A stretch of 64,000 nucleotides of DNA. It comes from Pseudomonas helleri (GTDB lineage: Bacteria; Pseudomonadota; Gammaproteobacteria; Pseudomonadales; Pseudomonadaceae). The translations under genes were made by a program, and so were the position numbers. This document shows, piece after piece, positions 8,014 to 16,465 of this stretch. Location of the stretch: NCBI RefSeq assembly GCF_001043025.1, contig NZ_JYLD01000001.1:496001-560000 (forward strand), given 5' to 3'. The notes below the pieces were generated by a model. That model made no database searches. It was not told where the DNA came from and saw nothing but the letters and a program-made list of their open reading frames with translations. Position 1 is the stretch's first letter, and each line of letters starts with the position of its first letter.

Positions 8014-9749
8014 AAAAATTATTGATCGCCAACCGTGGTGAAATCGCCGTCCGCATCGCTCGCGCTTGCCGCGACTACGGTGTGCAGTCGGTGGCCGTCT
8101 ATGCCGACGCAGACATTGACGCGCTGCACGTGCGCCAGGCCGACGAAGCTTATTCTCTGGATGGCCAACGCCCTGCCGAGACCTACCTGGACATCGAAAA
8201 GCTACTGGCTGTCGCCAAACGCAGCGCAGCTGACGCCGTGCATCCAGGCTATGGCTTTCTGTCTGAGCGGGCCGACTTCGCCCGCGCGGTGATCAACGCC
8301 GGGCTGATCTGGGTTGGCCCCAACCCCGAGACCATTGATGTGTTGGGCGATAAGGTTGAGGCGCGCAAGCTCGCTCAGCAGGTCGGTGCTCCCCTGGTGG
8401 CCGGTACGCCTGGGCCGGTCGAAAACGCCGCCCAAGTGGTGGCCTTTGCCGAGCAGCACGGCCTGCCGATTGCCATCAAGGCGGCCTTCGGGGGCGGCGG
8501 ACGCGGCATGAAAGTAGCCTGGCGCCTGGACGAAGTCGCCGAGTTGTTTGCCTCGGCGGTGCGCGAAGCCGAAGCAGCGTTTGGCCGTGGCGAATGTTTC
8601 GTTGAGCAATTCCTCGACCGCCCTCGGCACATTGAAGCGCAAATAATGGCCGACAAACACGGCAAGGTGGTGGTGGTCGGCACACGTGATTGCTCGCTGC
8701 AACGACGCAACCAAAAGCTGGTGGAAGAAGCGCCCGCGCCGTTTATCAGCGACGCACAGCGCCAGCGTATCCATCAATCGGCCCAGGATATTTGCGCCAA
8801 GGCCGGCTACGTCGGCGCCGGCACCGTGGAGTTCCTGCTCAGCCAGGACGGCACCCTTTCGTTCCTCGAGGTCAACACACGCTTGCAGGTCGAGCACCCG
8901 GTGACCGAAGAAACTACCGGCGTCGACCTAGTGATTGAGCAACTGCGTATTGCCGACGGCTTGCCGTTGTCGTTCAGTGAAACGCCGACCCCGCGCGGCC
9001 ACAGTTTTGAATTTCGCATCAACGCCGAAGACGCAGGCAAAGGCTTTTTGCCCACCCCCGGGCAGATCACAGAATTCCTGCCGCCCTCTGGCCCCGGCGT
9101 ACGACTGGACAGCGGCGTGGTCAGCGGTTCCAGCGTGCCGAGCACCTTCGACTCGATGATGGCCAAGCTGATTGTCACCGGTGCCACTCGTGAGCAAGCG
9201 ATAGCCCGCGCCCGTCGCGCCCTGGCGGAATTCAACATCGAAGGCATCGCCTCAGTGCTGCCGTTCCACCGGGCCGTGATGGACCATGCCGACTTCACCA
9301 GCGCTGAGCGATTTGACGTGCACACTCGCTGGATCGAGACCGACTTCGCCGAACAAATCACCATCGCCCCCCGCAACGCCCAGTCGGGGACCCCAGAAGT
9401 ACTGCGCACCTTCGTCGAAATTGATGGTAAGCGCCACGAACTGGGTCTGCCCGCAGCCTTGTTGCGCGGCATGAGCCTGAACGCAGTTGGCCCTGCCAGC
9501 GAAAGCGCAAGCCCAAGCGAGACAGTTGATCCGCAGGCGATACTGACGCCGGTAGCAGGCAACCTGCATACCTGGGTCGTCGAGGACGGTGAGACGGTGA
9601 GTGCCGGCCAAGTTATCGCCGTATTAGAAGCGATGAAAATGGAAACTTCGGTTCTGGCCCCCTGTGCTGGCGACGTTCAAGTTATCCAACTACCGGGGGC
9701 TTACTTTGAAGCCGGCTCGCTGATTGGCCGTATCAAAACAGCTCATTGA
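8010..9749 (+). CDS. Biotin carboxylase-BCCP fusion protein
   Basis: A 579-aa protein. Residues 1-445 form biotin carboxylase: the N-terminal [11 protein letters not shown], the ATP-grasp glycine loop [11 protein letters not shown], and the catalytic stretch [14 protein letters not shown]. The C-terminal 70 residues are a biotinyl carrier domain, with EAMKMET placing the biotinyl lysine at about 543. This is the alpha-subunit type used by acyl-CoA, pyruvate or urea carboxylases, but no acyl-CoA carboxyltransferase gene is nearby. The only candidate partner is the PxpB-PxpC fusion, whose stop overlaps this start. A role in carboxylating a lactam or amide nitrogen is therefore inferred. It is the last gene of the operon. 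Confidence 0.92.
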   Translation: MKKLLIANRGEIAVRIARACRDYGVQSVAVYADADIDALHVRQADEAYSLDGQRPAETYLDIEKLLAVAKRSAADAVHPGYGFLSERADFARAVINAGLIWVGPNPETIDVLGDKVEARKLAQQVGAPLVAGTPGPVENAAQVVAFAEQHGLPIAIKAAFGGGGRGMKVAWRLDEVAELFASAVREAEAAFGRGECFVEQFLDRPRHIEAQIMADKHGKVVVVGTRDCSLQRRNQKLVEEAPAPFISDAQRQRIHQSAQDICAKAGYVGAGTVEFLLSQDGTLSFLEVNTRLQVEHPVTEETTGVDLVIEQLRIADGLPLSFSETPTPRGHSFEFRINAEDAGKGFLPTPGQITEFLPPSGPGVRLDSGVVSGSSVPSTFDSMMAKLIVTGATREQAIARARRALAEFNIEGIASVLPFHRAVMDHADFTSAERFDVHTRWIETDFAEQITIAPRNAQSGTPEVLRTFVEIDGKRHELGLPAALLRGMSLNAVGPASESASPSETVDPQAILTPVAGNLHTWVVEDGETVSAGQVIAVLEAMKMETSVLAPCAGDVQVIQLPGAYFEAGSLIGRIKTAH

Positions 9750-9840
9750 TTTAAACGCGTCTTGTAGCGAGCTTGAACTAGTCAAGTAATCTGCCCCCTT
9801 AATGGATCCGGCCCCTAAAGAAAACCCGCCATACAGACGT

Positions 9841-9972
9841 AATGCTGTTCACTTATGAGATGCGTACGAGTAACTGTAGGAGCGAGCTTGTCTCGCGAGC
9901 TTTTAAAAGATCAAAAGATCGCGAGACAAGCTCGCTCCTACAGGGTTCGCTTTCGCTTATGTGAACAGCATT
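9841..9972. repeat. Composite inverted-repeat element (MITE-like)
   Basis: Two nested inverted repeats. The outer pair is AATGCTGTTCAC at 9841-9852 and GTGAACAGCATT at 9961-9972. The inner pair is a 25-bp arm starting CTGTAGGAGCGAGCTTG at 9874 and its complement ending at 9943. The inner unit is the dispersed repeat that recurs elsewhere in the window; the outer repeat occurs only here. It lies downstream of the biotin carboxylase gene. From 9750 to 9840 nothing else was recognised. Confidence 0.8.
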
Positions 9973-10043
9973 GCGCCATACAGATGGGTCAATTTCTTCT
10001 CAGGTATCCATTCCAACCTAGGTGTGGGGCGCATAACTCTCTG

Positions 10044-10264
10044 TCAGCCTAAGCTTCCTGCAAGACCTTCAAGGCTGCTGATGCCAGAAACCCAGAACGA
10101 CTTTTTTCTTCCGGGTATTTCCAGATGCCCCTCGATGGCTTCTCGGGCCATGGCCATTGCATCATCGAGATCATCCCCCGCAGAGAAGCAGCCCGGTATA
10201 TCAGGCACTTCTACCCCCAAGCATGCCGCTCATCACCAGGGCTAATTGCGATTGGATATAACAT
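10044..10264 (-). pseudogene. hicB-like antitoxin remnant, frameshifted and truncated
   Basis: From ATG 10264 the frame reads MLYPIAISPGDERHAWG and then hits TAG at 10211. One base over, the match resumes as VEVPDIPGCFSAGDDLDDA and continues as REAIEGHLE, the conserved HicB fold. The shift falls in a run of five G where six would restore the frame. After HLE the usual C-terminal domain is replaced by a short tail ending at 10044. No HicA toxin is seen next to it. It is a decaying orphan, although the homopolymer could also be a sequencing error. From 10265 to the AraC start at 10497 no gene can be supported; the spacer has a 14-bp palindrome, GCGCCT-AC-AGGCGC, at 10432-10445. Confidence 0.72.
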
Positions 10265-10496
10265 TCTTTCAGCACTCCGAAGGATGTAGGGTTGCGCCCA
10301 CCGAGCCAAACTAATCAACACTACAACCACCAATCCGGCGAACCGTGCTTTAGTTTTTACTTCTCCGAAAACACCTTGAACGCCACCGCCTTGTCCCTGA
10401 AACAAACATCGTGTTAACTGTGCCATCACCCGCGCCTACAGGCGCAAACACCCTATTCCCGCTGCTCCCTGCCGATTTTTTGCCTTTTGATCAGGT

Positions 10497-11489
10497 ATGA
10501 ACGCGATGACGAATGCTGCGCCCTCGATAAAGCTCAGTACGCTTCGGCAAATTGCTCCTTATCTGGGGATGCGCGGGGTGTCGCCGCTGGAGTTTTTTCG
10601 GCGTTATGGGATTTCTCCGCAGGTGTTTCAGAACCCTGAGGCGTGGATTCCACGGGCGGCGTGTTTTCATATTGCCAATGAGATGGCGGCGGTCGCTCAG
10701 GACCCGTTTGCCGGGGCGTCGGTGGGGCATTTGATTGAGGTGCGTTCGCTCGGCGTGTGGGGCGAATGGGTGTTGGGCTCGACCAATCTGGCTCAGGCGT
10801 GTGCACTGGCGGCGGTGCACACGGATTTGCTGCATCAAGGCAGTGACGTGAAGATCATCACCGAAGGCCGGATGACGAAGCTGGTTCATCACTTTAACGG
10901 GCACCACGGGGCCGACCCCAAGCAGGTGATTTTGGGCACGCTGGCGCTGTTGAGAAAGATCCCGCTGATGTCCGGCGAGCCCGGCGCCATTCGTGTGCAT
11001 CTGAAAAACCCGCGAGAGCGCGGCGACGAGGCGCTTGAGGAGTATCTGGGGCCGAATCTGGTGATGAATGCGGAGCACAACATGATCGAGTTTGATCGTG
11101 ATTTGCTCGAGACACCTCTGCAGCCTGTTCGGGACAGTGCCTGGAAAACCACCCTGGCCTTGAAGTCGACCTCCGACGCCGCGGACGCGCTCGTGCAGCA
11201 GATCGCGGATCAGGAGTTGTCCAAACTTGTGACTGTTTCACGAAAGATCGGGCTGTCTGCCCGCACGCTCCAACGGCGCCTGGAACATTGCGGTATCGAC
11301 TTCGATGCATTGCGTGACGAGACACGCCGCAGTGAAGCCATGCAGTTGATTGCCAGCGCCAGATACAGCGCCACCGAAATTGCCTACATGGTCGGCTACA
11401 GCGACCCCGCGCACTTTACTCGCGCCTTCAAACGCTGGACGGGCAGCCCGCCGTCGCACTATCGCAGCCTCTTGAAACAAGACCGTTAA
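10497..11489 (+). CDS. AraC-family regulator with arabinose-binding-like N-terminal domain
   Basis: A 330-aa regulator of the OruR/ArgR-like AraC group. The N-terminal 200 residues form the variable ligand domain (LRQIAPYLGMRGVSPLEFFRRYG), and residues 235-325 carry the two helix-turn-helix motifs, with LSARTLQRRLEHCGIDF and the signature IAYMVGYSDPAHFTRAFKRWTG. It is in the same direction as the following envelope genes, with a 157-bp spacer, so it may regulate them. That link rests on adjacency alone. Confidence 0.88.
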   Translation: MNAMTNAAPSIKLSTLRQIAPYLGMRGVSPLEFFRRYGISPQVFQNPEAWIPRAACFHIANEMAAVAQDPFAGASVGHLIEVRSLGVWGEWVLGSTNLAQACALAAVHTDLLHQGSDVKIITEGRMTKLVHHFNGHHGADPKQVILGTLALLRKIPLMSGEPGAIRVHLKNPRERGDEALEEYLGPNLVMNAEHNMIEFDRDLLETPLQPVRDSAWKTTLALKSTSDAADALVQQIADQELSKLVTVSRKIGLSARTLQRRLEHCGIDFDALRDETRRSEAMQLIASARYSATEIAYMVGYSDPAHFTRAFKRWTGSPPSHYRSLLKQDR

Positions 11490-11646
11490 TACCCCCGCCT
11501 AACCCCTCTCCATTGCGCGCGGCCCCTTTACGGGGCGGCCTTCGCGTGCGCGCTCACATTGCTTTTGGCACCAAATGGCAAGTTTGCGCTAGGGCGTTCT
11601 TATACAGTCAAAAAACTAACGCCAATCAATAAACCCAGAGGTTTAA

Positions 11647-12681
11647 ATGCCCCCTTTACATGCGATCTACATCCTTGCCATGGCGCTGGCAGTAGTTGGA
11701 AGTGCGAACGCTCAATCCTCCCCTGAGGCGGCGATACCGGTGGGTGTGGATAACTTTGTCCGTGCCGAGTCCGACCTTTACTTGGGCAAGATGGTGGCAA
11801 CGGGCAGTTTGGGCCGCTTTGTTCATAGCCGCGAAGCCGTGCCCATCGACGCCCAGAATGTGGTGCGAATGAACCGGGACACGCTCTATTCGTCAGCGGT
11901 GTTCGATCTTGATGCAGGCCCCGTCACCATTACCTTGCCTGAGGCCGATGGGCGTTTCATGTCGATGGCGGTGATCAATGAAGATCACTACGTGCCCCTC
12001 GTCACTTACGGCGCCGGTCGCCAGACACTGACCAAAGAATCCGTCGGCACCCGCTATGTCTTTGTGGCGGTGCGCACCTTCTTCGATCCCGCAGATCGCA
12101 AAGACCTCGAGAAGGTCCATGCACTGCAGGATGCAATGACGGTCAGCCAGGCCAAGGTTGGCGAATTTGTGGTGCCTAAGTGGGACCCGGCCAGCCAGGC
12201 CAAAGTGCGTGCAGCGTTGGAGGTGTTGGGCTCGACGATCCCTGACTACAACCAGTCCTTTGGCCCCAAGGGTGCGGTCAACCCGATCCATCACTTGATC
12301 GGCACTGCCACGGGATGGGGCGGCAACCCGGCCAAGGACGCTATCTACCTGGGCGGCGTGATGCCGCAGAACGATGGGCACGCCGTTTACCGCCTGAAAG
12401 TAGGCGAAGTCCCGGTCAAAGGTTTTTGGTCGGTCAGTGTTTATAACGCCGACGGTTACTTCCAGAAGAACCCCCAAGACGCCTATTCGTTGAACAACCT
12501 CACCGCCAAGAAAAGTGAGGATGGCTCGATTGTCATTCAGTTCGGCGGTTGCAACGCGACGATCGCCAATTGCCTGCCTACCACGCCCGGCTGGAACTAC
12601 ACGGTCAGGCTTTATCAGCCGAGCGAACAACTACTCAATGGCCAATGGAGCTTCCCCAAGCCAGAGCTTGTCGCCCGCTAA
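11647..12681 (+). CDS. Exported DUF1254/DUF1214 protein
   Basis: A 344-aa protein with a signal peptide (MPPLHAIYILAMALAVVGSANA, cleavage about 22). It has an N-terminal DUF1254-like half (VVRMNRDTLYSSAVFDLDAGPVTITLPE) and a C-terminal DUF1214-like half (KGFWSVSVYNADGYFQKN, then NYTVRLYQPSEQLLNGQWSFP). The biochemical function of this periplasmic family is not established. It is first of four envelope genes in a row, spaced 72 bp from the next. Confidence 0.85.
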   Translation: MPPLHAIYILAMALAVVGSANAQSSPEAAIPVGVDNFVRAESDLYLGKMVATGSLGRFVHSREAVPIDAQNVVRMNRDTLYSSAVFDLDAGPVTITLPEADGRFMSMAVINEDHYVPLVTYGAGRQTLTKESVGTRYVFVAVRTFFDPADRKDLEKVHALQDAMTVSQAKVGEFVVPKWDPASQAKVRAALEVLGSTIPDYNQSFGPKGAVNPIHHLIGTATGWGGNPAKDAIYLGGVMPQNDGHAVYRLKVGEVPVKGFWSVSVYNADGYFQKNPQDAYSLNNLTAKKSEDGSIVIQFGGCNATIANCLPTTPGWNYTVRLYQPSEQLLNGQWSFPKPELVAR

Positions 12682-12753
12682 TCCATACCACCCGACTTCT
12701 TTAACCCGGCACACACGCTCACACGTTTGGTTTTACAACCAAGGAAACAAGCA

Positions 12754-13596
12754 ATGACAACCATCGGCGGTTCAAACTTTCTAAAGCATCCCGTGGCCCT
12801 CATGACAGGTGCGACGCTCGCATTGGCGTTGGCGCTGCCGGCACACGCAGACAACGCAAATGAGCCATCCGTGACGGTGGGTGGCGGCCTTGGTGTCGGC
12901 CCGTTGTACGAAGGTTCTTCGCACTACGCAGCCTTCCCGTCGCTGAAATTGAAGGCCGTGTTGCCGACCCAAGAGTGGGGCACGTTCAGCGCGGCGTTCC
13001 CGGAGGGCCTGCGTTGGGACTTGCCGGGCTTGTCGCCTTTCGGCTTTGCGCTGCTGATCGGTTATGACCAGGGCCGCAAAGAACGAATCCACACCCTGGA
13101 CGGCCGCGATGACTATCTGCGGGGCATGGGCAACCTGGACAGCACCGCGCTGGTGGGGGCTGAGGCGTACTGGACGCTGCCGGCCGGTCGCCTGTTTGTG
13201 CGCGGCCTGCGCTCGAGCGACAACCGCAATTACGGCGGCGAACGCCTGGGCAAAACCGCCTACCTTGAAGCCGGTTTTGCCACGGCTTACGCGCTGTCGT
13301 CGACATTGACCCTGGACTCGACGCTGTACGGCACCTGGAGCAATGAGAACGACATGATGGCGCGCTTTGGCGTCACGGCTCAGCAAGCGGCCCGCACCCA
13401 GTTCGAGGAATACCACCCAGGCGGCGGGATGCGTGACGTGACTTTGAAGCTGGGCCTCACCTGGCAATGGCAGCCACAGATCGCCCTTGAAGGCGGGGTC
13501 AAAACCTACGCGCTGGTCTCCGATGCCCGCAACAGCCCGCTCACGGGTGAAAAGGTCGGCGCTGGCGCTTATCTGAACGCGCTGTACTCGTTTTGA
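12754..13596 (+). CDS. MipA/OmpV-family outer-membrane protein
   Basis: A 280-aa outer-membrane beta-barrel of the MipA/OmpV family. ATG 12754 follows AAGGA by 8 bp. The signal peptide ends at about AHA (ALALALPAHADNA). The mature part has the family-typical VGGGLGVGPLYEGSSHY at the start, alternating polar and hydrophobic strands, and a C-terminal LNALYSF ending in phenylalanine as outer-membrane barrels do. MipA scaffolds murein enzymes in E. coli; many relatives simply serve as barrels. It sits between the DUF1254 protein and an acid phosphatase. Confidence 0.87.
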   Translation: MTTIGGSNFLKHPVALMTGATLALALALPAHADNANEPSVTVGGGLGVGPLYEGSSHYAAFPSLKLKAVLPTQEWGTFSAAFPEGLRWDLPGLSPFGFALLIGYDQGRKERIHTLDGRDDYLRGMGNLDSTALVGAEAYWTLPAGRLFVRGLRSSDNRNYGGERLGKTAYLEAGFATAYALSSTLTLDSTLYGTWSNENDMMARFGVTAQQAARTQFEEYHPGGGMRDVTLKLGLTWQWQPQIALEGGVKTYALVSDARNSPLTGEKVGAGAYLNALYSF

Positions 13597-13648
13597 TTAA
13601 CCACTCACACCGCTGCCATCCGCCACAGAACAAACAAGGGAACACGCG

Positions 13649-14476
13649 ATGAAACAACGACATAAGCAGTTGGGGCTGACCGTGTCCCTGACTGGCCTGC
13701 TGTGGTCGGGGCTGGTGCTGGCCGAAGAGGCGGCCACCAAGATCACGGACCCTCATTTCAAGCTGGCTCCGGGCTACCTCAACCCGGCCGACCTGCCGCT
13801 GCGCCTGGCATTGCTCGGCGCGCCGCCCAAGCCCGACTCCGCGGCGCTGGCGCGAGATGAAGAAGCTCGGCGGGCGGCGCTGGCACTGCGTGGCACGGCC
13901 CGGGAGGCACTCGCCGCAACAGATGCAGAGTTGTCGTTCCCAGGCCCCGCGAACACGTTCTCGTGCGCGATGGGGACACAGATCAGCGAGAAGACCACGC
14001 CGCACCTGTACACCTTGATGCAGCGCACGCTGACGGATGCCGGTGGCTCCACGTATGCCGGGAAAAACGCCTACAACCGCACCCGTCCGTTTGTGGTGCA
14101 TGACGAAGGCACCTGCCGCAAAGACATGGAACCGCTGCTGCGCACCGACGGTTCCTGGCCTTCCGGGCACTCGGCGGCGGGCTGGGCCTGGGGCTTGATC
14201 CTCGCAGAAGTGAACCCGGCACGCGCCACTGAACTGATGACCCGTGGCCTGGCGTACGGCCAAAGCCGCGTCATCTGCAACGCCCACTGGCAAAGCGATG
14301 TAGACGCCGGGCGCATCATGGGCGCTGCCACCGTGGCCAGTCTGCACAGCAATCCGGCGTTCCTGAAGGACCTGGCAGCAGCGAAGGAAGAAATTCAGGC
14401 GGCACAAAAAGCAGGCAACACGCCGACAGAAAACTGCGCCGCCGAGGGCGTCGCGCTCTCGTTGACGCAGCACTGA
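13649..14476 (+). CDS. Class A (PAP2-type) periplasmic acid phosphatase
   Basis: A 275-aa exported phosphatase. A signal peptide (cleavage about LVLA/EE) precedes the PAP2 catalytic motifs in order: KNAYNRTRPF, SWPSGHSAAGW and SRVICNAHWQSDVDAGR, which supply the nucleophilic and leaving-group histidines. This matches non-specific bacterial acid phosphatases of the PhoN group, which release phosphate from organic esters in the periplasm. It is in line with neighbouring envelope genes, with 13 bp to the next gene. The substrate is unknown. Confidence 0.9.
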   Translation: MKQRHKQLGLTVSLTGLLWSGLVLAEEAATKITDPHFKLAPGYLNPADLPLRLALLGAPPKPDSAALARDEEARRAALALRGTAREALAATDAELSFPGPANTFSCAMGTQISEKTTPHLYTLMQRTLTDAGGSTYAGKNAYNRTRPFVVHDEGTCRKDMEPLLRTDGSWPSGHSAAGWAWGLILAEVNPARATELMTRGLAYGQSRVICNAHWQSDVDAGRIMGAATVASLHSNPAFLKDLAAAKEEIQAAQKAGNTPTENCAAEGVALSLTQH

Positions 14477-14489
14477 GCGGGGATGCGCC

Positions 14490-15266
14490 ATGAGGCTCAG
14501 TAACACTTCGTTGCGGCGTAAACACGTGCATCTGGCCCTGTTGTTCGGGGCCTTGGCGAGCGCTGCAAGCGGCCTGCCGACGGTTGCCAACGCGGCAGAC
14601 AGCGATGAATGGCAGTTCAACGGCGGGCCTTATCTGTGGGGCGCCGGTATTCGTGGGCACGTCGGCCACAAAAGCACCGGGACGGCCTCTGTGAAGTCCG
14701 ACTTTTCGGACATCGCACGCACCGTCGACATGTCGTTGATGTTCATGGGTGAAGCGCGGCGCGGGCCTTACAGCGTGCTTGCCGACCTGATGTACATCGA
14801 CACCGACACCCGCAGCCGCCTGCCAACCGGGTCCAAGCTTGAGGTTGAAGGCAAAACGGCGTCAGGCTTTTTGGGCGGCGGCTATACGGTGCTCGGCGAT
14901 GACGATTATCGGGTCGACGTCGCGGGCGGCGTGCGCGTCTGGTACAGCAGCACCACCCTCACCCTGCATGGTGGGCAGGCTTCAGGGCATTCCGGCTCTG
15001 ACAACGCCACGTGGGCAGACGCCATGGTCGGGCTGCGGGGGCGCTATGCCGTGAGTGAGCGGTTCTGGTTGTCCTCCTGGGGCATGGTGGGTGCCGGGCA
15101 ATCCCGTGAAGACTGGGACCTGGCAGCGCTGGCCGGCTGGGAGTTCACCCCCGGATTTTCGGCGGTGGCCGGCTACCGGGCCATGGGCGTGAACTATCGC
15201 AACGACGGGTTTGTGTACGACATCGTGCAAAAAGGCCCGTTGCTGGGCATTAGCGGACGGTTTTAG
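14490..15266 (+). CDS. Outer-membrane beta-barrel protein, function unknown
   Basis: A 258-aa protein with a long signal peptide (cleavage near AHA-like ANA, residue about 36). The mature sequence, NGGPYLWGAGIRGHVG, MGEARRGPYSVLADLMYI and GGGYTVLGDDDYRVDVAGG, alternates as an eight-strand type barrel, and the last residues GISGRF end in phenylalanine. It resembles uncharacterised OmpW/OmpA-barrel-like outer-membrane proteins. It starts 13 bp after the phosphatase, so the two are probably co-transcribed. No specific function is claimed. Confidence 0.82.
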   Translation: MRLSNTSLRRKHVHLALLFGALASAASGLPTVANAADSDEWQFNGGPYLWGAGIRGHVGHKSTGTASVKSDFSDIARTVDMSLMFMGEARRGPYSVLADLMYIDTDTRSRLPTGSKLEVEGKTASGFLGGGYTVLGDDDYRVDVAGGVRVWYSSTTLTLHGGQASGHSGSDNATWADAMVGLRGRYAVSERFWLSSWGMVGAGQSREDWDLAALAGWEFTPGFSAVAGYRAMGVNYRNDGFVYDIVQKGPLLGISGRF

Positions 15267-15278
15267 GAATTTACAGCC

Positions 15279-15426
15279 CGTAGCAGTTGCCGAGCCTGCG
15301 AGGCTACGTCCGATTGCGCAGCGATCGTAAACCCTCACAGCACGGTTTAACTCAAAGACCGCGACAGTCTGATTGACGACTGTTTCACAGTCGGACGTAG
15401 CCTCGCAAGGCTCGTCAACTGCTACG
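15279..15426. repeat. Long inverted repeat, 'GTAGCAGTTG' family
   Basis: The left arm (15279-15313) begins CGTAGCAGTTGCCGAGCC and the right arm (15391-15426) ends GGCTCGTCAACTGCTACG; the arms match with few differences. It can form a long hairpin just downstream of the outer-membrane protein gene, and the TonB-receptor remnant begins shortly after it. Confidence 0.85.
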
Positions 15427-15481
15427 AAGCCTCGGGGCTATCTCAGTGCCATTGCCCGCTCGCTGCTGATCTCAACCGATA

Positions 15482-15718
15482 CCCTGCTCGACGAACTGGG
15501 GCTACGACAACCGTGCGGGACGCTATGAAAAATTCACCCAAGACCCGTACTGGCTGGTGGACTTGATGGCGCGCTACCAGTTCACCGACAACCTGTCGGC
15601 CACCGTCAACGTCAACAACCTGTTCGACAAGGCGTACTTCACCAACATCGGTTTTTATGACTCCGCCTACTACGGCGACCCACGCAACGTGATGGTGACC
15701 ACTCGCTGGGATTTCTAA
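15482..15718 (+). pseudogene. 3' remnant of a TonB-dependent siderophore receptor
   Basis: About 78 codons in one frame with no start codon. They read TNWGYDNRAGRYEKFTQDPY, then WLVDLMARYQFTDNLSATVN, VNNLFDKAYFTNIGF, and end TTRWDF at 15718. This is the C-terminal two strands and terminal aromatic residue of an FpvA-like TonB-dependent receptor. The rest of the receptor (over 600 residues) is absent. It is followed by an intrinsic terminator, so the original 3' end is intact. Confidence 0.85.
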
Positions 15719-15746
15719 GGCGGTAGGGGCACCACCTAAAAAGTGG

Positions 15747-15781
15747 GGAGAGCCGGGTATCGACCGGCTCTTGTGCTGTTT
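15747..15781 (+). terminator. Intrinsic terminator after the receptor remnant
   Basis: The stem GAGCCGG/CCGGCTC with loop GTATCGA is followed by TTGTGCTGTTTT. It terminates the receptor remnant and lies against the 3' end of the convergent antitoxin gene. Confidence 0.65.
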
Positions 15782-16101
15782 TAGCTCACCGCTTCCGGAT
15801 CCGAAAAATTCTCAATTTTCACCTGCCCATCCGGGAAGGTCGCAATAATTTCCAGCTCCCCTCCCATGGCACGGATGTAATTACGCAACGTGCTGATGTA
15901 CATGTCTGTGCGCCGCTCCATTTTCGATACAGCGGCCTGATTGATATTCAAGGCCTTAGCCAATGTCTCCTGGCTCAGCTCCTGAGCTTTGCGCAGCTCA
16001 TGCAAAGGCATCTCTTTAAGGTGCTGTTGATACAACGCCTGAGCACCGGCTTGAGCCTCTGGTGTCATGCGCGCTTCAAGTTCAGCAAATGATTTAGCCA
16101 T
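15781..16101 (-). CDS. XRE-family antitoxin (HigA-like)
   Basis: A 106-aa protein with a central helix-turn-helix (LSQETLAKALNINQAAVSKMERR) of the XRE type and a C-terminal tail (GGELEIIATFPDGQVKIENF) typical of HigA-like antitoxins. The start is ATG 16101, which overlaps the upstream toxin gene by 8 bp. Gene order toxin then antitoxin, and the coupling, fit a higBA-type II toxin-antitoxin operon, in which the antitoxin neutralises the toxin and represses the promoter. Confidence 0.88.
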   Translation of the reverse strand: MAKSFAELEARMTPEAQAGAQALYQQHLKEMPLHELRKAQELSQETLAKALNINQAAVSKMERRTDMYISTLRNYIRAMGGELEIIATFPDGQVKIENFSDPEAVS

Positions 16102-16465
16102 GCTCTCGCCCCTCTTTGAGCAGTGTTTCAAGGTGTTCATCGTAGAGCCTCTCAGCTTGAGGAATGTGCTCCTCGTACCATCGCCCTCGACCGGTTTTAT
16201 CGCCACCGAGCAACAACAAGGCGAATCGACGCGGATCAAACACATACAAAACCCGATACGGCCTGCCCGCGTGCTGGATACGCAGCTCCCTGAGATTGCC
16301 ATGCCGCGAGCCTTTGATATCGCTGCTGTGGGGATAACGCAGGCCCGGACCTAGCTGGCCCAGCAACTTGACGCTAGCGGCTACAGAGACTTGCTCCTTT
16401 TCCTCAAGCCCCTCCCACCAGCACCCAAACTCATCGGTATATTCGACTTCCCAGTTAGAGACCAA
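16094..16465 (-). CDS. RelE/HigB-type toxin (phage Gp49-like/DUF891)
   Basis: A 123-aa protein of the HigB-like group. It begins WEVEYTDEFGCWW and contains the conserved core LGPGLRYPHSSDIKGSRHGN, then LRELRIQHAGRPYRVLYVFD and LLLGGDKTGRGRWYEE. Family members are ribosome-dependent mRNA interferases. The start used is TTG 16465; no ATG is available near the family N-terminus, so weak or leaky initiation is possible. It precedes and overlaps the antitoxin gene. Confidence 0.87.
   Translation of the reverse strand: MVSNWEVEYTDEFGCWWEGLEEKEQVSVAASVKLLGQLGPGLRYPHSSDIKGSRHGNLRELRIQHAGRPYRVLYVFDPRRFALLLLGGDKTGRGRWYEEHIPQAERLYDEHLETLLKEGREHG

Noticed and set aside
10265..10429. Upstream part of a 72-codon minus-strand frame before hicB (FAGLVVVVLISLARWAQ)
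   Set aside because: Could be a small membrane peptide, but it has no clear ribosome site or known family and merges with the hicB frame; not supported enough to list.
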